Both the position numbers and the translations under genes were made by a program. Of a DNA stretch of 33,070 nt, positions 8,198 to 19,723 are shown piece by piece (within the stretch, counting starts at the first letter, position 1; every line of letters starts with the position of its first letter). The stretch covers positions 1-33,070 of the forward strand of contig DUTT01000087.1 in assembly GCA_012841925.1 (NCBI GenBank). The letters are read 5' to 3'. The DNA comes from Clostridiales bacterium. Lineage in GTDB: Bacteria; Bacillota; Clostridia; Peptostreptococcales; Anaerovoracaceae. The notes below the pieces were generated by a model. That model saw nothing but the letters and a program-made list of their open reading frames with translations. It had not been told where the DNA came from and did not search any database.

Positions 8198-8845
8198 ATG
8201 GAAACAGAACTCAAATATCTGATACGGGACAAAGACATGGCCGATGAGCTTTGGAACGACGAAATTCTGCTCTCGATCGCAGGCCCTGCGACGAGAGAAA
8301 TACTCGTCATGAAAGCCGTGTATTTTGATACCGAAGACCGCCTGCTGTTGCAAAACGACATGGCCTTTCGCGTGCGACTGGAAGGCGAACACATCTTCGC
8401 CGCCCTCAAGTGGGGCGGTCACAGCGCCAACGGCCTGCACGAACGGGAGGAGGTCACCATCCCCGTCAAAGGCGAGCACTACTTTATCGAACCGCCGACC
8501 GACCTGTTTGCGGAAAGCGAGGACGGAAAGGCGCTCGTGCGCATCATCGGAGACAAGCCGCTTGTCAACATGCTGGAGATGCGCTACCTGAGGCGGCGCA
8601 TGCGCGTTGATATCGGCGACAGCATCATGGAGATCGCCATCGATACCGGCTGCCTCGTAACCGACGCAGGGGAACGACCCATCATGGAGCTGGAGATCGA
8701 GCTGTTTGCAGGCGAGCTGCAGCCGATGCTGGATCTGGGGAAAACGCTCCGGGAAAAATACGGGCTGGTACCGGAGGATCAGTCGAAGCTGGCGCAGGGC
8801 CTGGACTTAATCCGGAACGTACCGAAAGACTTCGCGCGCCGCTGA
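8198..8845 (+). CDS. CYTH-domain protein, triphosphate tunnel metalloenzyme
   Basis: A 215-residue single-domain member of the CYTH superfamily, whose enzymes hydrolyse inorganic triphosphate, thiamine triphosphate or make cAMP. The signature ExExK is at residues 2-6 (Glu2, Glu4, Lys6), followed by the tunnel-lining charged strands YFDTEDRLL, FRVRLEG, ALKWGG and EREEV, then MELEIELFAG. Because there is no CHAD domain, inorganic triphosphatase is the likeliest activity, but substrate choice within CYTH is hard to read. The start chosen is ATG 8198 with GAGG about seven bases ahead; an in-frame ATG at 8159 lies in the promoter spacer. It stands alone on the plus strand with its own promoter and terminator, flanked by minus-strand genes. 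Confidence 0.88.
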   Translation: METELKYLIRDKDMADELWNDEILLSIAGPATREILVMKAVYFDTEDRLLLQNDMAFRVRLEGEHIFAALKWGGHSANGLHEREEVTIPVKGEHYFIEPPTDLFAESEDGKALVRIIGDKPLVNMLEMRYLRRRMRVDIGDSIMEIAIDTGCLVTDAGERPIMELEIELFAGELQPMLDLGKTLREKYGLVPEDQSKLAQGLDLIRNVPKDFARR

Positions 8846-8889
8846 ACCTGCGGGCGCTTCAGGACAATCCGATATCTATCCCGAACACG

Positions 8890-8934
8890 AATGCGCGGGC
8901 ATCCCGAAAGGGACACCCGCGTATTTTGTTTGTT
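8890..8934 (+). terminator. Rho-independent terminator of the CYTH gene
   Basis: A ten-base stem (AATGCGCGGG with CCCGCGTATT, one G-T pair) carries an inner TCCC-GAAA-GGGA hairpin with a GNRA-type tetraloop, then TTTTGTTTGTT. The T-run is on the plus strand, so it ends the CYTH transcript. PFOR converges on it from the other side but lacks a T-run on its strand. Confidence 0.82.
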
Positions 8935-8971
8935 GCAATTGCTCCGGCAGCCGGAGGCTCGTCGGTGTTTC

Positions 8972-12496
<3,525 letters not shown>

Positions 12497-12561
12497 TTAT
12501 TCTCCTTTTGTAGTGTTACCTGCCAAAATAATTCTGTTTTTCTGTTGTATTTGTCGTTTTG

Positions 12562-13788
12562 CTACGCTTCTTTTATTATAGTATAATTCCTGCGCCCGTG
12601 CAACTTGAAACCCTGTGCGAGGAGCTCCTGCTCGATGCCGGCCCGGTGTGCTTCGTTTCTCGTTTCGAGCATCATGCGCAGGTAGACGGCGTTCAGGCGC
12701 GTCTCGGGATCCGAGCGGTCGTGATACACCGACACGATGTTGGCACCCTGCTCCGCCACAATTTTTGCCACGACTTCGAGCTGGCCGGGGCGATCGTCGA
12801 GCTCCACGGTGATTTCGGATAACCGTCCCTGAGCGGCCAGACCGCGGCTGATGACGCGCGATAAAATCGTCACGTCGATGTTTCCGCCGGACACGACGCA
12901 GACGACTTTCCTGCCTGCGAGCGGAAGCCCTGCGTACAGCGCAGCCGCTACAGAAGCGGCTCCCGCACCCTCCGCCACAACTTTCTGGCGCTCCAGCAGC
13001 GTGAGCACGGCGGCGCTGATCTCGTCGTCTGTCACTGTCACGAAGCGGTCGACGCAGCTTTTGCATATTTCGTACGTGATCCGGCCCGGCATTTTGACCG
13101 CGATGCCGTCTGCGATGGTCGATACCGAAGGGAGCGCTTTTCGCTCGTTGTTCCGGAGCGCTTCGACCATGCTCGGAGCACCCGCAGCCTGAACGCCGTA
13201 AATTTTGCACTCCGGTCTGATGGCTTTGACGGCGCAGGCGATGCCCGAAATGAGGCCGCCTCCGCCCACGGGAACGATGATCGCATCGACCTCGTCGATT
13301 TGATCGAGAATTTCCAGTCCGATCGTCCCCTGCCCCGCGATGACATCCGGGTCGTCGAACGGATGGACAAACACATACCCCTGTTCCTCTGCAAGCTGTC
13401 TCGCCCGGGCATAGGCGTCGTCGTACACACCCGATACGAGCTCTACTTCGCCTCCGTAGTGTTTCGTCGCTTCAATTTTTGAAATCGGAGCACCGTCCGG
13501 AAGGCAGACGATCGAGCGGATGCCGTGTTCCGATGCGCCCAGCGCAACACCCTGCGCGTGGTTTCCGGCAGAACAGGCAATGACCCCTCTCTTTTTTTCC
13601 TCCGGTGTCAGCTTCGATATTTTATTGAAGGCTCCGCGTATTTTAAACGAACCGGTCCGCTGCAGGTTTTCCGCCTTGATGTACGTTTCGAAGCCGGACG
13701 AAAGGCCTGTCGCCTCGATGAGGTCCGTCTGCCGGATGACAGGCGCAAGCGCGCGCCGGGCTTCTTCAATCTGCTGTAGTGTAATCAT
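12562..13788 (-). CDS. ilvA: Threonine ammonia-lyase (threonine dehydratase), medium form with one ACT domain
   Basis: PLP enzyme that deaminates threonine (and serine) to 2-oxobutyrate. The 408-residue chain has the PLP lysine Lys49 in SFKIRGA, the phosphate-loop SAGNHAQG near 79, GGGGLISG near 178, SGGNID near the end of the catalytic domain, and a C-terminal ACT domain at about 327-400 (ITVELDDRPGQLEVVAKIV). This length fits the medium form rather than long biosynthetic IlvA. The start is ATG 13788-13786 with GGGAGG eight bases upstream; the GTG at 13806 lies inside a hairpin loop. That site is locked in a stable hairpin directly after the flavodiiron gene stop, suggesting translational control. 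The pathway may be catabolic (with PFOR) or supply isoleucine. Confidence 0.93.
   Translation of the reverse strand: MITLQQIEEARRALAPVIRQTDLIEATGLSSGFETYIKAENLQRTGSFKIRGAFNKISKLTPEEKKRGVIACSAGNHAQGVALGASEHGIRSIVCLPDGAPISKIEATKHYGGEVELVSGVYDDAYARARQLAEEQGYVFVHPFDDPDVIAGQGTIGLEILDQIDEVDAIIVPVGGGGLISGIACAVKAIRPECKIYGVQAAGAPSMVEALRNNERKALPSVSTIADGIAVKMPGRITYEICKSCVDRFVTVTDDEISAAVLTLLERQKVVAEGAGAASVAAALYAGLPLAGRKVVCVVSGGNIDVTILSRVISRGLAAQGRLSEITVELDDRPGQLEVVAKIVAEQGANIVSVYHDRSDPETRLNAVYLRMMLETRNEAHRAGIEQELLAQGFKLHGRRNYTIIKEA
12575..12603 (-). promoter_or_regulatory. nifJ promoter embedded in the end of ilvA
   Basis: Read on the minus strand: TTGCAC (12598-12603), 17 bases, TATAAT (12575-12580). 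Both boxes lie inside the last codons of the threonine dehydratase gene. A transcript would start near 12568 and have about 75 bases of leader before the PFOR start codon. Confidence 0.75.
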
Positions 13789-13792
13789 ATCC

Positions 13793-13827
13793 GGTGCCTC
13801 CCGCACACTCGGCTGCAGGCAGGCACC
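13793..13827 (-). promoter_or_regulatory. Hairpin hiding the ilvA ribosome-binding site
   Basis: The whole 35-base gap between the flavodiiron gene stop and ilvA folds, on the minus-strand RNA, into a 13-bp stem: GGTGCCT then CCTGCA (one bulged G between) pair with TGCGGG then AGGCACC, around an eight-base loop. The ribosome site GGGAGG is fully inside the 3' arm. No T-run follows, so it is not a terminator. Confidence 0.65.
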
Positions 13828-15015
13828 TTATTTCAATGCGAGCATCTGACCGAATTCAACCGCCTTTTCGATGGCTTCGCCGTCCGGATTCCACTGGTGG
13901 CGATAACCTTCGTCGACGACGTCAAACCCTGCGTCGGCCAGCATGCCGTTCATCACCTTGACCGCTTCGCCGCTCCAGCCGTAGCAGCCGAACGCAGCGG
14001 CTTTTTTATTTTTGAACTTGAGTCCCTTCAGGTAGTGCATCAGGCCTGCAATGGACTGCAGTGCGCTGTTGGCCATCGTCGGCGAGCCGAGGACGAGCAT
14101 TTTCGACTTGAACACTTCCGTGGTGACGTCGTTCATGTCGAATTTTGCGATGTTAAACAGCTTGACCGCGACGTCGGGGTCGGCGGCTGCGATCCCCTTT
14201 GCGATGCTTTCGGCGAGCTTTCTCGTGCCGTTCCACATCGAATCGTAGACGACGGTAATCTGGTTTTCCTGGTAGTCGGCCGCCCAGAGCGCATACTTTT
14301 CGACGATCTGTTCCGGCCGGTCGCGCCACAGGACACCGTGGCTCGTGGCGATGATATCGATGGGCACGTTCAGCGCCTGGATCTCCGCCAGCTTGCGCTG
14401 CAGCTGCGTGCTGAACGGCGTCAGGATGTTCGCATAGTACTTCATCGCTTCCTCATCGAGATCGCACGCGCTCACTTCGTCGTTGAACAGCCGCTCGGTG
14501 GCGAGGTGCTGCCCGAAGGCGTCGTTGCTGAAGAGGATGTTGTCACCCGTCAGATACGTCGCCATGCTGTCCGGCCAGTGCAGCATGGTCATCTCGACAA
14601 AGATGAGCTGCTTGCCGTTGCCGATGTCGAGCGAGTCGCCCGTCTTGACCGGCTGGAAGTTCCAGTCCTCGTGGTACTGTCCGCGCAGCGATTTGACGGC
14701 GTTGGCCGTGCAGTAAACGGGGCAGTCGGGGATGTGCTTCATCAGTGCGGGAAGCGCTCCGCTGTGGTCGACTTCGCCGTGATTGCATATGACGGCATCG
14801 ATGTTCTCAAACCCGATTTCCGCCTCGATATTGCGGACGTATTCGTCGGCAAACGGCGCCCAGACGGTGTCGATGAGCACGGTTTTCTCTTCCCGGACAA
14901 CGTAGGCGTTGTACGTGGATCCTTTGTGCGTCGACAGTTCTTCTCCGTGAAATTTCTGCAATTCCCAGTCGGTTTTTCCGACCCAGTAGACGTTATTCTT
15001 AACGAGCTTTTTCAT
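13828..15015 (-). CDS. fprA: Flavodiiron protein (A-type flavoprotein), O2/NO reductase
   Basis: Cytoplasmic enzyme that reduces O2 to water or NO to N2O, protecting anaerobes. The 395 residues form a metallo-beta-lactamase-like diiron domain and a C-terminal flavodoxin domain. Diiron ligands are His79, Glu81, Asp83 and His84 in NHGEVDHSG, His146 in MLHWPDS, Asp165 in FSNDAFG and His226 in ATSHG. The flavodoxin part starts near 252 (ITVVYDSMWNGTRKLAESIA) and contains GSPTM and CYGWSGE for FMN. No C-terminal rubredoxin or flavin-reductase domain is fused, so a separate rubredoxin is presumably the donor. The ATG has AGGAG nine bases ahead. Transcribed from its own promoter, divergent from the racemase-family gene. 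Confidence 0.95.
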   Translation of the reverse strand: MKKLVKNNVYWVGKTDWELQKFHGEELSTHKGSTYNAYVVREEKTVLIDTVWAPFADEYVRNIEAEIGFENIDAVICNHGEVDHSGALPALMKHIPDCPVYCTANAVKSLRGQYHEDWNFQPVKTGDSLDIGNGKQLIFVEMTMLHWPDSMATYLTGDNILFSNDAFGQHLATERLFNDEVSACDLDEEAMKYYANILTPFSTQLQRKLAEIQALNVPIDIIATSHGVLWRDRPEQIVEKYALWAADYQENQITVVYDSMWNGTRKLAESIAKGIAAADPDVAVKLFNIAKFDMNDVTTEVFKSKMLVLGSPTMANSALQSIAGLMHYLKGLKFKNKKAAAFGCYGWSGEAVKVMNGMLADAGFDVVDEGYRHQWNPDGEAIEKAVEFGQMLALK

Positions 15016-15057
15016 AGGGCTATGCTCCTTTCTTATCGGGGATCATCCATTTCTTTT

Positions 15058-15086
15058 ATCATAGACCAACCGGCCTTCCGCGTCAA
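15058..15086 (-). promoter_or_regulatory. fprA promoter
   Basis: Read on the minus strand: TTGACG (15081-15086), 17 bases, TATGAT (15058-15063). The transcript should start near 15051, about 36 bases before the start codon. The -35 box forms one arm of the palindrome at 15082-15102. Confidence 0.75.
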
Positions 15087-15102
15087 ACACCGCGTGTTTG
15101 AC
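15082..15102. promoter_or_regulatory. Palindromic operator candidate between fprA and the racemase gene
   Basis: A perfect inverted repeat: arms GTCAAACAC and GTGTTTGAC separated by CGC. Each arm contains most of the -35 box of one of two divergent promoters, so a dimeric regulator bound here could control both. Part of the symmetry follows automatically from two opposed TTGAC boxes; the extra four matched pairs in each arm are the added evidence. Confidence 0.55.
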
Positions 15103-15125
15103 AACAGGAGCGGATGCGATATACT
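15098..15125 (+). promoter_or_regulatory. Promoter of the Asp/Glu racemase-family gene
   Basis: TTGACA at 15098-15103, a 16-base spacer and TATACT at 15120-15125. The start codon is 67 bases downstream of the -10 box. Back-to-back with the fprA promoter, with only 11 bases between the two -35 boxes. Confidence 0.75.
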
Positions 15126-15192
15126 TTACGGTACAGGAACAAACACCAGTCCGCCGGTGAGCAGGAAAACTGAAAGCGACAGGAGGGTTTAT

Positions 15193-15918
15193 ATGGAACA
15201 GAAGCCGAAGATTCTCATTCTCAGATGGGAAGCCGGGCATGTGCCCGAAGGATTGATGCAGCTTGAGACGATGCCGGGGAACAGCACGAATCCCGAGTCA
15301 TATCCGTTTCCGGTCAAGATGGTTCACGTCAAAGGTGCCAATGTACAGACGGTGATTACAGATCCCAGCCAGGATGTTCTTGCCGACATGATCCGGATTT
15401 CGAAAGAGATGATCGAAAAAGAGGGGATCCGCGCGATTACGACGAGCTGCGGATTCAACGCCGTCTTCCAAAAGGAACTGGCCGAAGCGCTGACCGTTCC
15501 GGTGTTTACATCGGCGCTGCTGCAGGTGCCGTTCGTGCAGTCCATGATCGGCTACGAGCGGACCGTCGGCGTCATCACGGCGAACAAGGCGGCGCTCACC
15601 GAAACGCACATGCGCGCGTGCGGAATTACGGCAGACATGAATGTACACGTGATGGGGCTGGAAGATGCGCCGGAATGGAGCAAGATCTTCGACCGGCCGG
15701 ACGAAGCGTTCGATATCGAAACGGTCAGCCGGGAGATCATCGGCGTCGCGACTAAAGGCGTCGAGCAGGTGCCGGACATGGGCGCCATCGTGCTGGAGTG
15801 CACCGACCTGCCGCCTTATGCCAAGCGCATCGGCGAAGCGACCGGCCTGCCGGTATTCGACTTCATTTCGATGATGGGGCATGTGGCGATCGCACTGGGG
15901 CACATCGATTTATATTAA
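15193..15918 (+). CDS. Aspartate/glutamate racemase family protein
   Basis: A 241-residue cytoplasmic protein of the Asp/Glu/hydantoin racemase superfamily, in which two cysteines act as opposed acid/base residues. Both are present: Cys86 in TTSCGFNAVF and Cys203 in LECTDLPPYA. The C-terminus (FDFISMMGHVAIAL) is typical of an uncharacterised branch related to maleate isomerase and aspartate racemase, so the substrate is uncertain. The start is ATG 15193 with AGGAGGG six bases upstream; the open frame extends much further back only because it runs antisense through fprA. Divergent from fprA and sharing its promoter region, which suggests common regulation. No terminator is clear after it. Confidence 0.85.
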   Translation: MEQKPKILILRWEAGHVPEGLMQLETMPGNSTNPESYPFPVKMVHVKGANVQTVITDPSQDVLADMIRISKEMIEKEGIRAITTSCGFNAVFQKELAEALTVPVFTSALLQVPFVQSMIGYERTVGVITANKAALTETHMRACGITADMNVHVMGLEDAPEWSKIFDRPDEAFDIETVSREIIGVATKGVEQVPDMGAIVLECTDLPPYAKRIGEATGLPVFDFISMMGHVAIALGHIDLY

Positions 15919-15980
15919 GGCGCACCATCTGCGTATGGCCGGCACAGACTGCCGTTCAAGATGAGAGGCACGCGTCCGGT

Positions 15981-17894
15981 TTATACGGAACGCATGCCGG
16001 TATACAACTGATAGTACTTTCCCCTCTGGGCGATCAGATCATCGTGGTCGCCCCTTTCTATGATGCGGCCGCCCTCCAGGACGAGAATCGCCTGGGCGTT
16101 TTGAACCGTGGAGAGCCGGTGCGCGATGACAAACACCGTGCGCCCCTCCATCAGGCGGTCCATGCCCTCCTGAATTAAGCGCTCCGTCCGCGTGTCGATG
16201 CTGCTGGTCGCCTCGTCGAGGATCATCACCGGCGGATCGGCCACGGCGCACCGTGCAATCGACAAAAGCTGCCGCTGCCCCTGGGACAGCTCGCTTTCCG
16301 TTCCCGAAATCACCGTCTGATATCCATCCGGAAGCCGGGTGATGAATCCGTGCGCATTGGCGAGCTTCGCCGCCTCGATCACCTCTTCGTCGGTCGCCTC
16401 GAGCCGTCCGTAGCGGATGTTCTCCATGATGGTGCCGGTGAACAGCGTCGTATCCTGCAGCACCATGCCCAGCGAACGCCTGAGGTCGGGTTTGCGGATA
16501 TCCTGCACGGGGATGCCGTCGTAGAGGATGCGCCCCTGCTGCACGTCGTAAAAGCGGTTGATCAGATTCGTAATCGTGGTTTTCCCTGCGCCGGTCGCTC
16601 CGACAAACGCGATCTTCTGACCCGGCTTTGCAAACAAATCGACATCGTGCAGCACCGGCTTATCGGTTTCGTACGCGAAGTTGACACCCTGCAGCCGGAT
16701 GTCGCCGGCGAGCGGCACGAGTCGGGTCTCTCCGTTTTCGCCGGTGGTTTCCCAGGCCCAGCAGGCTCCGGAGCGTGCGGCATTCTCCCTGCAGTCTCCC
16801 TGCCCGTCGGTTTTTACAAGCCGCGCGTGGCCCAGATCTTCCTCGGGTTCTTCGTCGATGAGACGGAACACGCGACGGGCGCCGGCAAGCGCCATCACGA
16901 CGGAGTTGATCTGCTGCGAGATCTGACTGACGGGGTTGGTAAAGTTCTTGGACAGCGTCAGGAAGGATGCCAACCCGCCCAGCGTCAGCGAAAAGCTCGG
17001 ATTCATGGCCAGCATGCCGCCGAACACAGCGATGAGGACATACTGTATGTTCCCGAGATTCCCCATGATCGGCATCAGCACGATGCCGTATCGGTTGGCC
17101 AGATCGGTGTGTTCAAACAGCTGTTCGTTCCTATCCTCGAAGTCAGCGCGCACGGCGGACTCCCTCGAAAACACCTGGATGACCTTCTGGCCGTCGATCA
17201 TCTCTTCGACGTATCCGTTCAGATCGCCGAGCACCTTTTGCCTCTTCGAAAAATAGTTCGCCGACTTGCCGCCGATGCGTGCAGTCACGAAAAACATCAC
17301 CGCGACCACCGCAAACACGACCAGCGTCAGCAGCGCGCTGAGCGACAGCATGGCGGTCAGCACAAATACGATGGTCAGCAGCGACGAAAACACGTGCGGG
17401 ATGCTCTGCGAGAGCATCTGGCGCATGGCGTCCGCATCGTTTGTGTACCGGCTCATCAATTCGCCGGTCGCATGCGTATCGAAATAGCGCAGCGGGAGGC
17501 GCTGCATGGAGAAAAACATCCGGTTGCGGATATCCCGCAGCACACCGTGAGAAATGGACACCATCATCTGCTGATACAGGAACGACGATGCGACACCGCC
17601 GATATACAGAAGGCCCATCGCGCCGATGGCGGATGCGAGCCCGGACAGATCCCGCGAACCCGCCAATAAAATCGGAACGATGTGCTCGTCGATGAGGACG
17701 CGTAAAAACAGCGCCGAAGCAACGCTCACAAGCGCGCTCACCACGATGCAGCCCATCGCCAGCACCAGCCGGCCCAGGTACCCGTCTCCGATGTGCGCAA
17801 AGACGCGCCGCAGCGTCCGGAGAGACTCCTTATCCATCCGGATGCGGCCCTGTGCAGCCGGGTTATGCCGTCCGCCGCCTCTACCCATTGACAT
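15981..17894 (-). CDS. ABC exporter half-transporter, consensus-site subunit (TM288-like)
   Basis: A 637-residue membrane protein with a six-helix transmembrane domain (about 50-345) fused to an ATPase domain. Walker A GATGAGKT has Lys438; Walker B ends with catalytic Glu561 (ILDEATSSID); the switch His592 is in IAHRLST. The signature is LSQGQ at 536-540 instead of LSGGQ, as in the TM288 partner of known heterodimeric exporters. The linker before the ATPase domain is long (about 370-405, EEPEEDLGHARLV onward). The start is ATG 17894-17892, with GGAGGTGA upstream inside the previous gene, and overlaps that gene by 14 bases, consistent with coupled 1:1 synthesis. Likely exports drugs, lipids or peptides; the substrate is unknown. 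Confidence 0.92.
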   Translation of the reverse strand: MSMGRGGGRHNPAAQGRIRMDKESLRTLRRVFAHIGDGYLGRLVLAMGCIVVSALVSVASALFLRVLIDEHIVPILLAGSRDLSGLASAIGAMGLLYIGGVASSFLYQQMMVSISHGVLRDIRNRMFFSMQRLPLRYFDTHATGELMSRYTNDADAMRQMLSQSIPHVFSSLLTIVFVLTAMLSLSALLTLVVFAVVAVMFFVTARIGGKSANYFSKRQKVLGDLNGYVEEMIDGQKVIQVFSRESAVRADFEDRNEQLFEHTDLANRYGIVLMPIMGNLGNIQYVLIAVFGGMLAMNPSFSLTLGGLASFLTLSKNFTNPVSQISQQINSVVMALAGARRVFRLIDEEPEEDLGHARLVKTDGQGDCRENAARSGACWAWETTGENGETRLVPLAGDIRLQGVNFAYETDKPVLHDVDLFAKPGQKIAFVGATGAGKTTITNLINRFYDVQQGRILYDGIPVQDIRKPDLRRSLGMVLQDTTLFTGTIMENIRYGRLEATDEEVIEAAKLANAHGFITRLPDGYQTVISGTESELSQGQRQLLSIARCAVADPPVMILDEATSSIDTRTERLIQEGMDRLMEGRTVFVIAHRLSTVQNAQAILVLEGGRIIERGDHDDLIAQRGKYYQLYTGMRSV

Positions 17895-19620
17895 CGAAGT
17901 CACCTCCCTTCGTCTGCGATTCGAACACTTCCCGATAAATAGCATTCGTAGCGAGCAGCTCGTCGTGCGTGCCCGTTCCGTCGATCCTTCCGTCGTCTAA
18001 GACGATGATCCGGTCGGCATCGCGGATGGACGAAATGCGCTGGGCGATGATGAGCTTCGTCGTCCCCGGCATCTCGCGGCGCAGCGCTTCGCGGATTTCG
18101 GCTTCCGTCGCCGTGTCCACAGCGCTCGTCGCGTCGTCGAGGATCAATATCTTCGGGCGCTTCAGGAGTGCGCGCGCGAGGCAGAGCCGCTGCCTCTGTC
18201 CCCCGGATACGTTTGTGCCGCCCTGTTCGATGTGCGAATCGTATCCGAGTTCGAGTCGATCGATAAACTCATCCGCCTGTGCCAGCCCGGCAGCCCACTC
18301 AAGCTCGCTGTCGCTGGCATCGGCATTCCCCCAGCGAAGATTTTCGGCGATGGTGCCTGTAAACAGCGTGTTGCGCTGCAGCACGATGGCGACGCTGTCG
18401 CGCAGCACCGTCAGATCGTACTCGCGCACATCCCGTCCGCCGACGAGCACGGCGCCTTTCGTCACGTCGTAGAGTCTTGGGATCAGCTGGACGAGCGACG
18501 TCTTGCCGCTTCCGGTTCCGCCGATGATGCCGATCGTCTCGCCGGACGCGATCGACAGATCGGTGTCGAACATGCAGGGGGAACTGGCATCTCCTGTATA
18601 GCTGAATAAAACATTTTGGAAGCGGATGGAGCCGTCAGCCACTTCCGTCACGCCGTCGGCCGGTCCGGTGATGGTCGGCACTTCGTCGAGTACTTCGACG
18701 ATCCGGCTGGCCGCCGCACGCGAGATCGAGATCATGACCAGCACCATGGACAGCATCATCAGACTCATCAGAATTTGCATGGTATAGGTGATCATGCTCA
18801 TCAGCTGACCGGTCGTCATGTCGCCTGCGATGATCATATTGGCACCGAGCCAGGAAATGAGCAGCATGCACGCATAGGTGCTTGCCTGCATCAACGGCAT
18901 CGTTCCAGCCATGTAGCGGTCCGCTTTTACAAAAAAGCGATACAGCGCGTTCGATATATCGCTGAATTTTTCTACTTCGTGGTCTTCCCGCACAAAGCTC
19001 TTGACGACGCGGATGCCCCGCAGGTTTTCCTGCACGACGAGGTTCAGGTTGTCGTAGGTCTTGAACACTCGCTCAAAGATCGGATACGAGCGGAACATGA
19101 TCCAGGCAAGTCCTCCGGCGAGAAACGGAACGACGCCGATGTACACAAGCGCAAGCCGGCTGTTGATTCGAAACGCCATGATCATGGCAAATAAAAACAT
19201 CGCCGGGCTCCTCGCCCCCATGCGGATGAACATCATAAATGCCTGCTGAACGTTGGTGACATCCGTTGTCAGACGAGTGATCAAACTCGATGCGGACAGC
19301 CGGTCCAGGTTCGAAAATGAAAAGTTCTGAATGTTGTGAAACAGATCGAGGCGCAGGTTTTTAGCAAATCCGGCAGACGCCCTGGCAGACGCCCTGGCAG
19401 CAAGCACGCCAAACAGCAGCGAGCACAGTGCAAGAGCGACGAGCAGAATGCCTCTTCGAACGATGTGGTCCATATTTCCGACTTCGACACCCCGGTCGAT
19501 CAGGTCGGCCATGATCATCGGAACGGTCACTTCCAGCAGAACTTCCATCGTCACAAAAAAAGGAGACAGCAGCGTATCCTTTTTATATTCCCGGACGGAA
19601 GCGATTAGTTTTTTTAGCAT
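17881..19620 (-). CDS. ABC exporter half-transporter, degenerate-site subunit (TM287-like)
   Basis: A 579-residue partner of the next gene, with an N-terminal six-helix domain (about 15-310) and a C-terminal ATPase domain. Walker A GGTGSGKT has Lys373; the signature is VSGGQ (472-475 is SGGQ). The Walker B end is LDDATSAVD, with Asp496 where the catalytic glutamate is usual, and the switch histidine is replaced by Gln527 (IIAQRIS). These are the known marks of the non-hydrolysing half of heterodimeric exporters such as TM287/288 and BmrCD. The ATG at 19620 has only a distant AAAGG. Upstream is a 103-base gap shared with the divergent methyltransferase gene; no convincing minus-strand promoter was found there. 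Confidence 0.92.
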   Translation of the reverse strand: MLKKLIASVREYKKDTLLSPFFVTMEVLLEVTVPMIMADLIDRGVEVGNMDHIVRRGILLVALALCSLLFGVLAARASARASAGFAKNLRLDLFHNIQNFSFSNLDRLSASSLITRLTTDVTNVQQAFMMFIRMGARSPAMFLFAMIMAFRINSRLALVYIGVVPFLAGGLAWIMFRSYPIFERVFKTYDNLNLVVQENLRGIRVVKSFVREDHEVEKFSDISNALYRFFVKADRYMAGTMPLMQASTYACMLLISWLGANMIIAGDMTTGQLMSMITYTMQILMSLMMLSMVLVMISISRAAASRIVEVLDEVPTITGPADGVTEVADGSIRFQNVLFSYTGDASSPCMFDTDLSIASGETIGIIGGTGSGKTSLVQLIPRLYDVTKGAVLVGGRDVREYDLTVLRDSVAIVLQRNTLFTGTIAENLRWGNADASDSELEWAAGLAQADEFIDRLELGYDSHIEQGGTNVSGGQRQRLCLARALLKRPKILILDDATSAVDTATEAEIREALRREMPGTTKLIIAQRISSIRDADRIIVLDDGRIDGTGTHDELLATNAIYREVFESQTKGGDFDVNG

Positions 19621-19626
19621 AGGCGG

Positions 19627-19656
19627 TTGCGAGCCTTTCTTCTAATATGATATAAG
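19627..19656 (+). promoter_or_regulatory. Possible promoter of the rRNA methyltransferase gene
   Basis: TTGCGA (19627-19632), 18 bases, TATAAG (19651-19656), with TGA before the -10 as in extended -10 promoters. The -35 lies close to the start of the divergent ABC gene. Further down, the leader holds a 12-base perfect palindrome (AGCGCATGCGCT, 19679-19690). Confidence 0.45.
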
Positions 19657-19723
19657 TTAAATTGTGTTACCATCTTATAGCGCATGCGCTGATTTTGCAA
19701 GCGCCTGCGGGAGAGCGAGATTT

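Noticed and set aside
8935-8971. Short hairpin (CTCCGG with CCGGAG) as PFOR terminator
   Set aside because: Six base pairs and no T-run on the minus strand; not enough to call.
13897-15192. Long upstream extension of the racemase-family reading frame across fprA
   Set aside because: It is the antisense of fprA. The ribosome site, promoter and family opening all point to ATG 15193.
16350-17669. A 439-codon plus-strand open frame inside the ABC exporter gene
   Set aside because: Antisense shadow of a clear ABC transporter; no motif and no start signals.
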